Positions 25,704 through 34,378 are shown, numbered from the stretch's first letter. The stretch: 64,000 nt of DNA from Mucilaginibacter sp. OK283 (GCF_900110415.1 NZ_FODR01000001.1:186001-250000), one strand, 5' to 3'. A program made the numbers and translations. The notes: generated by a model not told the origin, from the sequence alone.

Positions 25704-26666
25704 TTAAAACAGCCCCTCAATGATATTGGCGGCAGATAGGCCCTCCGCTTCGGCGTGGTAACTGCGCACAATACGGTGGGTTAAAATAGGTTTGGCAACG
25801 GCTTGTACATCCTCAATATCGGGTGAATATTTTCCGTTGATAACGGCATGGCATTTGGCGCCAAGTATCAAAAATTGTGATGCCCTTGGGCCGGCGCCCC
25901 ATGTTAATAAACGGTTTACCTGCGGCGTGGCAAACTGGGTATTGGGGCGGGTTTTTGATACCAGCTTTACAGCATATTCCATCACATTATCGGTAACCGG
26001 AATGTTGCGTACCAGTTGCTGAAAATAAATGATCTGCTCGGCGTTCAATATTTTTTTAACATCGGCCTTTAAGGTGCTGGTGGTGTTTTTAACAACCTGC
26101 AATTCCTCTTGAAACGAGGGATAGTTTAATGCCACATTAAACATAAACCTATCCAGTTGCGCTTCGGGCAGGGGATAGGTACCTTCCTGTTCAATGGGGT
26201 TTTGGGTGGCTAATACAAAAAATGGCTGGGCCAGTTTATGGGTGATACCGGCGGCTGTAACCGCTTTTTCCTGCATGGCCTCTAATAAAGCGGCCTGCGT
26301 TTTGGGTGGGGTACGGTTTATCTCATCGGCCAGGATAATATTGCTAAAAACTGGGCCTGGTATAAATTTAAAATTACGGTCTTCGCCTAAAATTTCAGAC
26401 CCTATGATGTCAGACGGCATCAGGTCGGGCGTAAACTGGATGCGTTTAAAATCGAGGTCTAATACCTGCGATACCGTTTGTACCAATAGCGTTTTGGCCA
26501 AACCGGGTACGCCTACCAGTAAACAATGGCCGTTACTAAAAATAGATATCAGCACAAACTTTACCACCTCGTCCTGCCCGATTATTACTTTGCCAATTTC
26601 GGCACGTATTTGCTGGTAGGCCAGCTTTAAAGCATCTGCGGCTTCTACATCAGAGCGGTGTGGCAT
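25704..26666 (-). CDS. MoxR-family AAA+ ATPase
   Basis: 320 aa. Walker A region GVPGLAKTLLVQ, Walker B with ILADEINRTPPKTQAALLEAMQE, sensor 1 LATQNPIEQEGTYPLPEAQLDRF and a C-terminal lid. MoxR ATPases act as chaperones maturing protein complexes, often with VWA-domain partners; no VWA gene is in view. Here it sits between a SurA-like isomerase gene (10 bases upstream) and the LRR kinase gene (12 bases downstream), so the three are likely co-transcribed. Confidence 0.93.
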   Translation of the reverse strand: MPHRSDVEAADALKLAYQQIRAEIGKVIIGQDEVVKFVLISIFSNGHCLLVGVPGLAKTLLVQTVSQVLDLDFKRIQFTPDLMPSDIIGSEILGEDRNFKFIPGPVFSNIILADEINRTPPKTQAALLEAMQEKAVTAAGITHKLAQPFFVLATQNPIEQEGTYPLPEAQLDRFMFNVALNYPSFQEELQVVKNTTSTLKADVKKILNAEQIIYFQQLVRNIPVTDNVMEYAVKLVSKTRPNTQFATPQVNRLLTWGAGPRASQFLILGAKCHAVINGKYSPDIEDVQAVAKPILTHRIVRSYHAEAEGLSAANIIEGLF

Positions 26667-26676
26667 AGGTTATATA

Positions 26677-28113
26677 TTATTTAGCTTGGGCAGTTGTTGT
26701 TACAGGAGGTGTTAACCACTTTTTCAATATGTCGCAAGTTTGATATTCAGGGTCAATTTTGATGAACGTTTGTTTACGGCGTTTATCAAACCATTGGTTT
26801 ACTACCCTTGTGTTTTTATCCTGGTAAGCAAAATCTTTCAGCTTAGGAAAATCCTGCGCAAGGTTGGCTTTGTGTGCATCGGTTGCTGATTTAAGGTATA
26901 GTATTTTATAGCTCTTTTTACCATCGGCGCCGGTAAATATATCGGGTTTAGATATACTGCCAACTTTCATGGTATCAACAACCAGGGCAACTTTAGGGTC
27001 AAGCTTATCAGTAGGAATAAAGGTTGTGCGGGTTTGTACGTTTTCGGCGTTCAGCATCATACCGCCGTTAAATTTGGTTTCTTTGTCGTCCGAATAAAAA
27101 TTCGCGGCAGCAGAAAAATCAAGATCTTTTTTATGCGCTATCATCAGCGTATAAATACTATCGGCTTTTGCTTTGGCCCTATCCAAGCTGGCTTGGGTAG
27201 TAGCCGGCGATATCAGGATGTGCCTTACGTGTACCTGCTCGCCACGGCGCTCAATAACCTGTAAAAAGTGAAAACCAAAGTCGGTTTCAAACACGGGCGA
27301 AATCTCTCCGGCTTTAAGCTTAAAGGCATTGGCAGTAAATTCTTTTACAAATGTAGTACGATCGGCAAAACCAAGGTCGCCACCTTCAACTGCCGATTGC
27401 GGATCTTGCGAGTACAAACGTGCTAAAGTTCCAAAATCTTCGCCTTTTTTTACGCGGGCAAGCAGTTCTTCGGCTTTTTCTTTATATAGTTGTTTTTCTT
27501 CTTTACTTAGTTTGGGCTGAAAAACAATTTCGCCAACCTCAACCTCTTTGTTGAATGAAGGCAAGCTATCCTTAGGCATTTTGTTAAAATAATCTTTAAC
27601 ATCCTGTGGGGTAACATTTAGCTTTTCGGTTATTTTTTGCTGCATTTTTTGAGCAATCATTTGCTCTTTCATGTCGGGGCGAATCTCGTCCTTGTACTGA
27701 ATTATTGATCGGCCTAAAAAGGCTTCCAGTTTATCCTGGCCACCTGCACGCTGCATCATTTCGCGCATACGGCGGTCAACACTGGCGTCAATATCATCAT
27801 CTTTTACATCGATACTATCAATAACGGCTTGTTGCGCCAATAGCTTTTGTGTTAATAACGATTGCAGTATCTGGCATTTTACAGCCGGATTTGGCTGCAT
27901 ACCCTCAACCAGGTAACGGGCGTATGATAGTTCAATATCCGACAATAAAATAGGGCTGTTGCCAACAATTGCGGCAATTTTATCTAATGTTTTTCCTGGT
28001 GTTCTGGCCGTGTTGGTATCTGGTTTAGCTGCTGTGGCATCTAATGTAACTTGTGCCTTTGCAACTGATATTATGGATATAAACCCTAAAACTAATAACC
28101 CTAACTTTCTCAT
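26677..28113 (-). CDS. SurA-like periplasmic peptidyl-prolyl isomerase
   Basis: 478 aa. Signal peptide (1-20), a SurA N-terminal helical region (about 38-165, IVGNSPILLSDIELSYARYLVE), then a parvulin domain (about 185-300; SQDPQSAVEGGDLGF, GFHFLQVIERR) and a second, weaker one opening VHVRHILISP. Such chaperones escort outer-membrane proteins through the periplasm. First gene of the operon with moxR and the LRR kinase. Usual length for the family. Confidence 0.9.
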   Translation of the reverse strand: MRKLGLLVLGFISIISVAKAQVTLDATAAKPDTNTARTPGKTLDKIAAIVGNSPILLSDIELSYARYLVEGMQPNPAVKCQILQSLLTQKLLAQQAVIDSIDVKDDDIDASVDRRMREMMQRAGGQDKLEAFLGRSIIQYKDEIRPDMKEQMIAQKMQQKITEKLNVTPQDVKDYFNKMPKDSLPSFNKEVEVGEIVFQPKLSKEEKQLYKEKAEELLARVKKGEDFGTLARLYSQDPQSAVEGGDLGFADRTTFVKEFTANAFKLKAGEISPVFETDFGFHFLQVIERRGEQVHVRHILISPATTQASLDRAKAKADSIYTLMIAHKKDLDFSAAANFYSDDKETKFNGGMMLNAENVQTRTTFIPTDKLDPKVALVVDTMKVGSISKPDIFTGADGKKSYKILYLKSATDAHKANLAQDFPKLKDFAYQDKNTRVVNQWFDKRRKQTFIKIDPEYQTCDILKKWLTPPVTTTAQAK

Positions 28114-28234
28114 GTAATGCTTTATGTACTAAATAAAACGGAAATAACAATTCCGTTAAAACTTCAAATTTCGGTAAAATTTATTAATTATAGCGGCACA
28201 ATTAAACTGAATAAAAAACAGCGTATTAAGCCGG

Positions 28235-28311
28235 TAGTCTTTAGTTTAAAGTCAGAGGTCGAAACACGTCTTTTTTTTGACTTGAAACTTAGTACTTCGG
28301 GCTTCAGGTTA
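28235..28311. repeat. Heptad repeat locus H11, inverted arms
   Basis: Left arm 28235-28262: TAGTCTT, TAGTTTA, AAGTCAG, AGGTCGA. Right arm 28277-28311: TTGACTT, GAAACTT, AGTACTT, CGGGCTT, CAGGTTA. Same word family as H4 and H15. It lies between two divergent genes. Confidence 0.8.
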
Positions 28312-28363
28312 AGGCCATGCTATAATTGTGCTAATATGGTTATAATGCTTCAAACGGTTTAAC

Positions 28364-28371
28364 TACTTTTG
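28364..28371 (+). promoter_or_regulatory. Promoter -7 element (TACTTTTG)
   Basis: Exact TAnnTTTG match 16 bases before the GTG at 28388. Confidence 0.55.
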
Positions 28372-28387
28372 GTTAAAATTTGTTAAA

Positions 28388-28984
28388 GTGAAAGTTGAAA
28401 ACCCGGTTGCCCTACGCTTTATTTTACAGGATGAGCTTTATTTGCTAAAAGCAGATAAAGCCATGTATGAAAACTTTGCAATAGCCCAACCCGAAATTGA
28501 AAGTATTGCTCCCGCTGTAATCGTTGCTGCATCGCCCTTGCCAATAACCAAACAACCGGAACCAGCAGTTCAATCACCCGTACCTGAAGTTAAAACGCCT
28601 GTAATAAGTTTTAATTATTTAGGTAAAAACTTAAAACGTTTTTTGGTACTGGTACACTATCCCGAATTGGAATTTATTGATGATGCCCACTTAGCCGCAC
28701 TTACCAATATTATTAAGCGGAAGGATTTAAGTATAGACGATATTGTAATTTTAAACCTGGCCAGGCATGCCACTGTGCAATATAATGAACTGGTTAATTT
28801 TTTTAAACCAGCCAGGCTGTTGGTGCTGGGTAAAAATGCAATGCCACAAGGCATAGCCCCGCTGGCGTTAAATGCTCCCAGTACCTTGGGAGATATTGCA
28901 GGCTTATATAGCTTTAGCTTTGGCGAAATGATGGATAACGTAGAGCATAAGAAAGCTTTTTGGGAACAAATGAAAACGCTATAA
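28388..28984 (+). CDS. Conserved hypothetical protein upstream of rdgB
   Basis: 198 aa from GTG 28388. N-terminus KVENPVALRFILQDELYLLK, a Pro/Ala-rich linker (about 45-75), then an alpha/beta domain: FLVLVHYPELEFIDDAHLAA, SIDDIVILNLARH, ARLLVLGKNAMPQGI, FSFGEMMDNVEHKKAFWEQM. I know no named family. The alternation of hydrophobic strands and helices recalls small nucleotide- or clamp-loader-associated folds (HolD type), but this is only impression. Heptad arrays sit before and after it. Confidence 0.6.
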   Translation: MKVENPVALRFILQDELYLLKADKAMYENFAIAQPEIESIAPAVIVAASPLPITKQPEPAVQSPVPEVKTPVISFNYLGKNLKRFLVLVHYPELEFIDDAHLAALTNIIKRKDLSIDDIVILNLARHATVQYNELVNFFKPARLLVLGKNAMPQGIAPLALNAPSTLGDIAGLYSFSFGEMMDNVEHKKAFWEQMKTL

Positions 28985-29055
28985 TTTGACGATTTGAAAA
29001 TGGGGTATCGTAAAAACATCATCTTCAAATTCTCAATTTTTCAAATTGATTCAAT
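28984..29055. repeat. Heptad repeat locus H12
   Basis: Left arm from 28984 (ATTTGAC, GATTTGA). Right arm 29024-29055: TTCAAAT, TCTCAAT, TTTTCAA, ATTGATT in phase, reaching to 4 bases before the rdgB ATG. Arms complementary (GATTTGA / TCAAATT). Confidence 0.65.
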
Positions 29056-29634
29056 ATGACGGAATTAGTATTCGCTACCAACAATCGCCACAAACTCGAA
29101 GAAGTAGAAGCAAAACTTCAGGGTAAAATTAAGCTGCTTACGCTTAACGATATTGGCTGCTATGATGATATTGAAGAAATCGGTACTACTTTTAAAGTAA
29201 ACGCTTCTATTAAAAGCCAATACATTTATAATAAGTATAAACTGAATTGTTTTGGCGATGACAGCGGACTTGAAATAGATGCCCTGAATGGCGAACCGGG
29301 CGTTTATTCGGCCAGGTACGCTGGCGAACATGGGAATCATGCCGCCAATATTAAACAGGTACTGGATAAATTAAAGGACGAAACTAACCGAAAGGCAAGG
29401 TTCCGTACTGTGATATCATTAATGTGGGCTGGTGAAGAATATTTTTTTGAGGGAACGGTTGAAGGAACTATCCGCACGGCACCCAGCGGAACAGACGGCT
29501 TTGGATACGACCCAATATTTGAACCCGATGGCTACGCTATAACCTTTGCCGAAATGACTATGGACGAAAAAAACCAGATAAGCCACCGGGCGAAAGCCAT
29601 GGAAAAACTCATTGGTTTTTTAAGCATTGCTTAA
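29056..29634 (+). CDS. rdgB: dITP/XTP pyrophosphatase
   Basis: 192 aa. HAM1/RdgB motifs: FATNNRHKLEEV, GDDSGLEIDALNGEPGVYSA, GFGYDPIFEPDGY and SHRAKAMEKL. Removes non-canonical purine triphosphates from the nucleotide pool. Complete and ordinary. Follows the unknown gene by 71 bases containing heptad locus H12; may or may not share its transcript. Confidence 0.95.
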   Translation: MTELVFATNNRHKLEEVEAKLQGKIKLLTLNDIGCYDDIEEIGTTFKVNASIKSQYIYNKYKLNCFGDDSGLEIDALNGEPGVYSARYAGEHGNHAANIKQVLDKLKDETNRKARFRTVISLMWAGEEYFFEGTVEGTIRTAPSGTDGFGYDPIFEPDGYAITFAEMTMDEKNQISHRAKAMEKLIGFLSIA

Positions 29635-29709
29635 AAAAAATATTCTCAGTTAACTTTCGTAACCTTAATGGCCTGTTATCCGTAAAATAGTGCTATAAGG
29701 AATACATCT

Positions 29710-29880
29710 ATGAATCTTATTTATAAAATCAGCCACTCGTTATTCTCAAAAGATACCGACCACCGTTTTGCCAAAAGCCTTAAAAACGTTAAAGAGGCAG
29801 ACCTGTTAGTTGCATCCATTAACCAGCGTTTATTCGAAATTGATAAGCAGCTTAAATCAAACACGGTTAAGTATAGTTAA
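29710..29880 (+). CDS. Small hypothetical protein, 56 aa
   Basis: A short open frame: ATG at 29710, stop ending 29880. Sequence begins MNLIYKISHSLFSKDTDHRF and is Lys-rich and helical (NVKEADLLVASINQRLFEID). It has no hydrophobic segment. Codon use resembles neighbours and the gap would otherwise be empty, so it is probably real; no family is known to me. Confidence 0.5.
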   Translation: MNLIYKISHSLFSKDTDHRFAKSLKNVKEADLLVASINQRLFEIDKQLKSNTVKYS

Positions 29881-29925
29881 GCTTTTGGCAGGGTTTATGC
29901 TTATATGCATTAAATAACTTTTGTC

Positions 29926-30405
29926 ATGAAAAATGTACTAAAAACACCGATAGCGATCCTATCCCTTATCTTTTTGTTTGCGGCTTGTTCAACCCCGCAA
30001 AGTGCAACTACAACTAACGTATCCCGGGGTAAATTCACCGGCACCTGGACATTGAATAACGTAAGTTACCAGGGCCTTGTACAAGGCGCTGTTCAAAACG
30101 TATTTGACCAGGCGGCTCCCGAAGCATTTGTTGGCAGTACCTGGAAATTAACCAATAGCGGAAATGGTGTTTATACCATGAGCAACGGTACTTCGCAAAC
30201 TATATACTGGTCGGTTTATAACGGGGGCACCACAGGTACGCAATTCCAATTTAAGAAAATTTACCAGGGCGATAAGCCTAAAAACGTAGCAGAGGGCTAT
30301 CGATTGGATATTGCCAGTAACGATGGCAAGTCGATGGTTCTAAAATCGGCTGTTGATGTAGGCGGAACCAATGGGTATATCATTTATTCATTCACTAAAA
30401 ATTAG
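29926..30405 (+). CDS. Lipocalin-like lipoprotein
   Basis: 159 aa. Lipoprotein signal ending LFAACS (C21), then a beta-rich domain opening FTGTWTLNNVSYQG, in the style of lipocalin-like domains of Bacteroidetes. It would sit in the outer or inner membrane facing the periplasm. Substrate unknown. Its stop codon TAG (30403-30405) is overlapped by the first heptad unit of H13. Confidence 0.7.
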   Translation: MKNVLKTPIAILSLIFLFAACSTPQSATTTNVSRGKFTGTWTLNNVSYQGLVQGAVQNVFDQAAPEAFVGSTWKLTNSGNGVYTMSNGTSQTIYWSVYNGGTTGTQFQFKKIYQGDKPKNVAEGYRLDIASNDGKSMVLKSAVDVGGTNGYIIYSFTKN

Positions 30406-30538
30406 GCGAAAGGATAAAGGTAAAAGGCGAAAGGTTGCCTTTACGAAAAAGGGGGCAAGCACAATTTACAGTGTGCTTGCCCCTTTTGATTTTTTAACTA
30501 ATTGGCTGCTTTTGCCTGTTACCTTCGCCCTTTCACGT
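30404..30538. repeat. Heptad repeat locus H13, arms flanking a terminator
   Basis: Left arm 30404-30438: AGGCGAA, AGGATAA, AGGTAAA, AGGCGAA, AGGTTGC in exact phase. Right arm 30511-30538: TTTGCCT, GTTACCT, TCGCCCT, TTCACGT in exact phase. Complementary words (AGGCGAA / TTCGCCC). The transcription terminator lies between them. Confidence 0.88.
30452..30490. terminator. Terminator between convergent genes, inside H13
   Basis: Perfect 11-bp stem GGGGCAAGCAC (30452-30462) with GTGCTTGCCCC (30473-30483), 10-base loop, then TTTT. Confidence 0.9.
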
Positions 30539-30543
30539 CAAAA

Positions 30544-31674
30544 TTATTCTGCCGACGTAAACTTCAAACAAACGGGATTGCCGATATCTATTTTAATACC
30601 TGTTTGGGTTAGCTTACCTGTATTTTGGTCTATTTTAAATACAAACATACTGTCACTGCCCTGGTTGGCTACAACCATATAGTTACCCGATGGGTCGATG
30701 GCAAAATCGCGCGGGTTTTTACCGTATGTTGATTGGCGCGATACAAAGGTAAGTCCGCCGGTTTCCTGGTTAACCGCGTAACAAATAATTTCGTTAGTCT
30801 CTAAACGGTTTGATACATACAGAAAGCGGCCATCAGGCGATAGGTGGATAGCTGCGGCAGCTGTTTTGCCGGTAAAGCCATCAGGTAGTAAAGTTATTAC
30901 CTGCTTCTGTTTAAACTTGCCATTGTCATAATCAAACACAAATACATTCGACCCCATTTCGGTTGCCAGGTAAACATGCTTTTTATCCAAAGAATATTCC
31001 AGGTGACGGGGGCCTTCGCCGGGAGTAACGCTTACAAAAGTTGGATCGGTTAATGGAGATTCCTTACCCGGGCGGTAACGATAGATGTTTATCCTATCGG
31101 TACCCAAATCATTATAAAACAGGTATTTTTCATCTGGCGACAATATGCTCATATGGGCATGCGGGCCTTCCTGCCGTTCTTTGTTGGGGCCTTTGCCGTC
31201 TTCGTTACGTACAGTTTCAATGCCGTTGCCAAGTGAACCGTCCTTATTAACAGGCAGTACAGCAACCTGCCCGCTTGAATAATTGGCTACAAACACATTC
31301 TTTTGTGCTTTGTCCACAGCAATGTAACATGGGTCGGCACCTAACGATGATTGTTTGTTAATGAAATCTATTTTACCTGTTTTGGCGTCAAATGAAAATG
31401 CGCTTACCTCGCCTTTGGTAATTTCGTTTACGGCGTAAATAAATTTATTGTTTTTGCTGATGGTGAGGTACGATGGGTTGGTAACGCCATCTATCTGGCT
31501 TAAATAAGCCAGTTTGCCGCTTTGGGTATAAAAGCGGTAAACCATAATACCCTTACTGGTACCTGTTGTATACGTACCTACAACCAAATCAAATGATTTG
31601 GGAATTGGCTTTTTATCCTGGGCGTAATTAAACAAAGGCGATAGCATCGCTATGATCAAAAGAACTTTTTTCAT
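30544..31674 (-). CDS. Exported lactonase, seven-bladed beta-propeller family
   Basis: 376 aa. Signal peptide (1-18) followed by a seven-bladed propeller: repeated blade motifs such as NKFIYAVNE, KNVFVANYSSG, KYLFYNDLGTDRI, RFLYVSNRLETNEI, GNYMVVANQGSDS. This is the YbhE/6-phosphogluconolactonase-like family. Because it is exported, a pentose-phosphate role is unlikely; it probably opens a lactone outside the cytoplasm, or acts as another sugar hydrolase. Single gene. Confidence 0.85.
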   Translation of the reverse strand: MKKVLLIIAMLSPLFNYAQDKKPIPKSFDLVVGTYTTGTSKGIMVYRFYTQSGKLAYLSQIDGVTNPSYLTISKNNKFIYAVNEITKGEVSAFSFDAKTGKIDFINKQSSLGADPCYIAVDKAQKNVFVANYSSGQVAVLPVNKDGSLGNGIETVRNEDGKGPNKERQEGPHAHMSILSPDEKYLFYNDLGTDRINIYRYRPGKESPLTDPTFVSVTPGEGPRHLEYSLDKKHVYLATEMGSNVFVFDYDNGKFKQKQVITLLPDGFTGKTAAAAIHLSPDGRFLYVSNRLETNEIICYAVNQETGGLTFVSRQSTYGKNPRDFAIDPSGNYMVVANQGSDSMFVFKIDQNTGKLTQTGIKIDIGNPVCLKFTSAE

Positions 31675-31722
31675 GTGGGTACAAATTGATTATGGAGCGC
31701 AAGTTAACAAAATAGACAAAAA

Positions 31723-31753
31723 AAACGCCCCGATGTTTAGCGGGGCGTTTTAT
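31723..31753. terminator. Terminator after the pseudouridine synthase gene
   Basis: Stem AAACGCCCCG (31723-31732) with CGGGGCGTTT (31741-31750), A-tract on one side and T-tract on the other, so it can work in both directions. It follows the minus-strand pseudouridine synthase stop. Confidence 0.85.
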
Positions 31754-31755
31754 AA

Positions 31756-33285
31756 TTATTTTATCAGGTGTTTAAGCTGGATAATCTCGCTTTCTTCCAA
31801 ATGGCGGTAGCGGCCGCGTGGAAGATCTTTTTTGGTGAGATTGGCATAAACCACCCTGTCAAGCTTTACAACCTCGTAACCAAGGCTTTCAAAAATGCGG
31901 CGTACCACACGGTTTTTACCGCTGTGGATTTGGATGCCTACTTCGCGCTTTGATGCACCTGCAACGTACGATACCGAATCGGGTTTAATTAAGCCGTCTT
32001 CCAGCTCAATACCATAGGTGATCTTATTCAAATCGCCTTGAGATAAGGCTTTACTTAATTCAACCTGGTATAGTTTGCTGATGTTGCTGCGTGGGTGCGA
32101 TAATTTATCGGCAAGGTCGCCATCGTTGGTCATTAATAATAACCCGGTGGTATTCCTGTCTAAACGGCCAATTGGGTAAATACGCTCTTTGGTTGCTTTT
32201 TCAACCAGGTGCATTACGGTGCGACGTTCCTGAGGGTCTTCGGTAGTGGTAATATAATCCTTTGGTTTATTTAACAAAACGTAAACCATTTTTTCGCGAC
32301 GCAAGGTTTCGCCGTTATATTTGATCTCGTCCTTACGGGGATCAATTTTGGCACCCAATTCATCAACAACCACACCATTTACCGATACCACACCTGCAAT
32401 GATCAGTTCATCGGCCTTACGGCGAGAACAGATGCCTGCATTTGATATATAGCGGTTAAGGCGGATAAGGCCGTCATCCTTAGTTTTGGTCTCCGCTGGT
32501 TTTTTACGGCCACGCATGGTCCTTTCGGGCGCGCTGGTATCTTTGGTTATTTTATCGTAAGTGGGCTTACGCTGTGGCTTGTCGGCATTATAAGCCGGTT
32601 TATCTTTTGAAAAACTGCCTTCGCGTTTCTTAAATCCGCCTTCGGGCCTTTCACCAAATTTTTTATCTGTCGATCTTTCTGCGCCTGCACCAAAGCTTCT
32701 TTTGGGCTTATCGCCAAAATCGGTGTTTGATGTGCGGGTGCGTGGAGATGAGTATGGTTTCTTTTCGCCGGCACTGCTGCCGCCAAAGTTTCTTTTGGGT
32801 CTTTCTTCACCTTCGCCAGAGGTTGGACGGCCAGAGTAGGGCTTTCTTTCGCTGCTGGCGGATGAGCCTGCACCGAAGCTTCTTTTTGGCCTGTCTTCAA
32901 AATCGCCGCCTGTTGGCCTGCCAGAGTATGGCTTGCTGCGTGGCGAAAAGCTTTTTTTATCGCCGGATGAAGCACCGTCTCTAAAGTTACTTTTAGGTCT
33001 GTCGTCACCTGCCGCAGGTCTGCCTGAATATGGCTTTGATCTGCCCGACGATTTTTTGTCGCCAGATGATGCGTTGTCCCTAAAATTGCTTTTGGGCTTA
33101 TCGTCGCTGAACCTGTTGCTTTGGAATGGTTTATCCGGTCTGGATAGTTTTTTCTTTTCTCCGTCCGGAGTGGCTTTACCTTTTGCGGTTGCCGGTCTTT
33201 TTGGCTTATCGTCGCCTCTTGAGCTTCTGCCAGTTGATTTTCCTGGCCTGTCATCGCGACTACCTGTTGGTCTCTTAAATACCAT
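31756..33285 (-). CDS. RluB-type 23S rRNA pseudouridine synthase with long disordered N-terminus
   Basis: 509 aa, about twice the size of a usual RluB. Residues about 1-270 are Arg/Lys/Ser/Gly-rich and repetitive, with several copies of a KPYSGRP unit and DRPKRSFG/ERPKRNFG-like blocks. The conserved part begins about residue 273: S4 RNA-binding domain LNRYISNAGICSRRKADELI, then the synthase domain with the catalytic aspartate in GRLDRNTTGLLL and final KNRVVRRIFESLGYEVVKLDR. It would modify large-subunit rRNA. The long basic tail suggests extra RNA binding or condensate behaviour (inference). Confidence 0.92.
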   Translation of the reverse strand: MVFKRPTGSRDDRPGKSTGRSSRGDDKPKRPATAKGKATPDGEKKKLSRPDKPFQSNRFSDDKPKSNFRDNASSGDKKSSGRSKPYSGRPAAGDDRPKSNFRDGASSGDKKSFSPRSKPYSGRPTGGDFEDRPKRSFGAGSSASSERKPYSGRPTSGEGEERPKRNFGGSSAGEKKPYSSPRTRTSNTDFGDKPKRSFGAGAERSTDKKFGERPEGGFKKREGSFSKDKPAYNADKPQRKPTYDKITKDTSAPERTMRGRKKPAETKTKDDGLIRLNRYISNAGICSRRKADELIIAGVVSVNGVVVDELGAKIDPRKDEIKYNGETLRREKMVYVLLNKPKDYITTTEDPQERRTVMHLVEKATKERIYPIGRLDRNTTGLLLMTNDGDLADKLSHPRSNISKLYQVELSKALSQGDLNKITYGIELEDGLIKPDSVSYVAGASKREVGIQIHSGKNRVVRRIFESLGYEVVKLDRVVYANLTKKDLPRGRYRHLEESEIIQLKHLIK

Positions 33286-33457
33286 ATTTTTTTGTTTAGC
33301 GCTTTCGCAGCGTGAGGGTCAAAGTTACGCTTTTTTGGCACACTTTAATTAAAAAAATCAAAAAAATGTCAGCAAACAAAATCACGGTTTAAACGGTTTT
33401 AAACACAGTTTTTGAACCGAAAACCCATGCTAAAAAAGTTGGCAAAATCCTAAGTAT

Positions 33458-33488
33458 TTGATTATGTGATTTGTATGACATACCTTTG
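33458..33488 (+). promoter_or_regulatory. Promoter of the lytic transglycosylase gene
   Basis: -33 TTG at 33458-33460 and -7 TACCTTTG at 33481-33488 with a 20-base spacer. This is the clearest primary-sigma promoter in the window. Confidence 0.75.
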
Positions 33489-33515
33489 CAGCACATTTTA
33501 CCTAATGTATAGTTA

Positions 33516-34298
33516 ATGATAAAAAAAGAAATGATTAAAAAACACTTACTTACGTGCTCCGTAATCCTGGTGCTGGCCCTCATTTCAAAGCTTAATATCT
33601 ACAGCACAACAATTGCTGAAACGGTTGCAAAACCGGCCAAATTAAGCCATCGGACCTCGAAATTTATTTTTATTAAAAGCACTGCGGCTACCTATAGTTT
33701 TGCCGATGAAGCTTTACCTGTTAACGATGCCAGGGTTACCAAAAAACTCAATAAATCGCTTAGCCAACATTCGTTTAAAAGTGTTCAGTCAACCTTGCTG
33801 CACCGCAAGGCCGAAGCGCTGTTCCCTATTATTGAGCCCATTTTAAAGTTTTATGGCATTCCTGATGATTTTAAATACATCCCGTTGGTTGAATCGGGCC
33901 TTAAAAGCGGCACTTCATCAAAAGGGGCATCTGGCTTATGGCAGTTTATGGCGGGTACCGCGCGTACTTATGGCCTAAAGGTTGGTCATGGTGTTGATGA
34001 ACGCCAAAATGTGCGCAAATCAACAATAGCAGCCTGCAAGTACATCAAAGAACTGTATGGTGAATTTAACAGCTGGACGCTGGCTGCCGCCGCTTACAAC
34101 AATGGCTCCATTAAAATGGAACGCGCCATTAATAAGCAAAACGAAGATAATTACTTTCGCTTAAGCCTCAACCGCGAAACCGGTTCATACATCTACAAGC
34201 TTATTGCCATGAAAGCAATTATCGAACAGCCAAAAAAGTTTGGGTACAAGGATTACATTGTTATCCCACCCACAACACAACTGTTAGCATTTAATTAG
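33516..34298 (+). CDS. Lytic transglycosylase (SLT domain, MltD-like)
   Basis: 260 aa. N-terminal hydrophobic anchor or signal (about 8-26). The SLT domain (about 110-235) has catalytic glutamate in PLVESGLKSGTSSKGASGLWQFM and downstream AAAYNNGSIKM. No LysM domain, so it is shorter than classic MltD. Cleaves peptidoglycan glycan strands in the periplasm. Starts at 33516 or the in-frame ATG at 33531; promoter position allows both. Confidence 0.87.
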   Translation: MIKKEMIKKHLLTCSVILVLALISKLNIYSTTIAETVAKPAKLSHRTSKFIFIKSTAATYSFADEALPVNDARVTKKLNKSLSQHSFKSVQSTLLHRKAEALFPIIEPILKFYGIPDDFKYIPLVESGLKSGTSSKGASGLWQFMAGTARTYGLKVGHGVDERQNVRKSTIAACKYIKELYGEFNSWTLAAAAYNNGSIKMERAINKQNEDNYFRLSLNRETGSYIYKLIAMKAIIEQPKKFGYKDYIVIPPTTQLLAFN

Positions 34299-34378
34299 TG
34301 AATTGGTGGGTTAGTGAATTGGCGATTGAAGTAATCTTTTTTAAATCAATAATTCAAACACTCAATAATTCAATAATT
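34298..34378. repeat. Heptad repeat locus H14
   Basis: Left part: GTGAATT at 34298 and again at 34312 (14 apart), with GGCGATT following. Right part 34346-34378: TCAATAATTCAA repeats with 8-base steps. Word GTGAATT/AATTCAA; partly inverted. Phase is looser than in other loci. Confidence 0.55.

Noticed and set aside
32547..33341. 264-codon minus-strand frame overlapping the pseudouridine synthase N-terminus
   Set aside because: It is a shifted frame through the same repeated basic region; only the other frame continues into the S4 and synthase domains.
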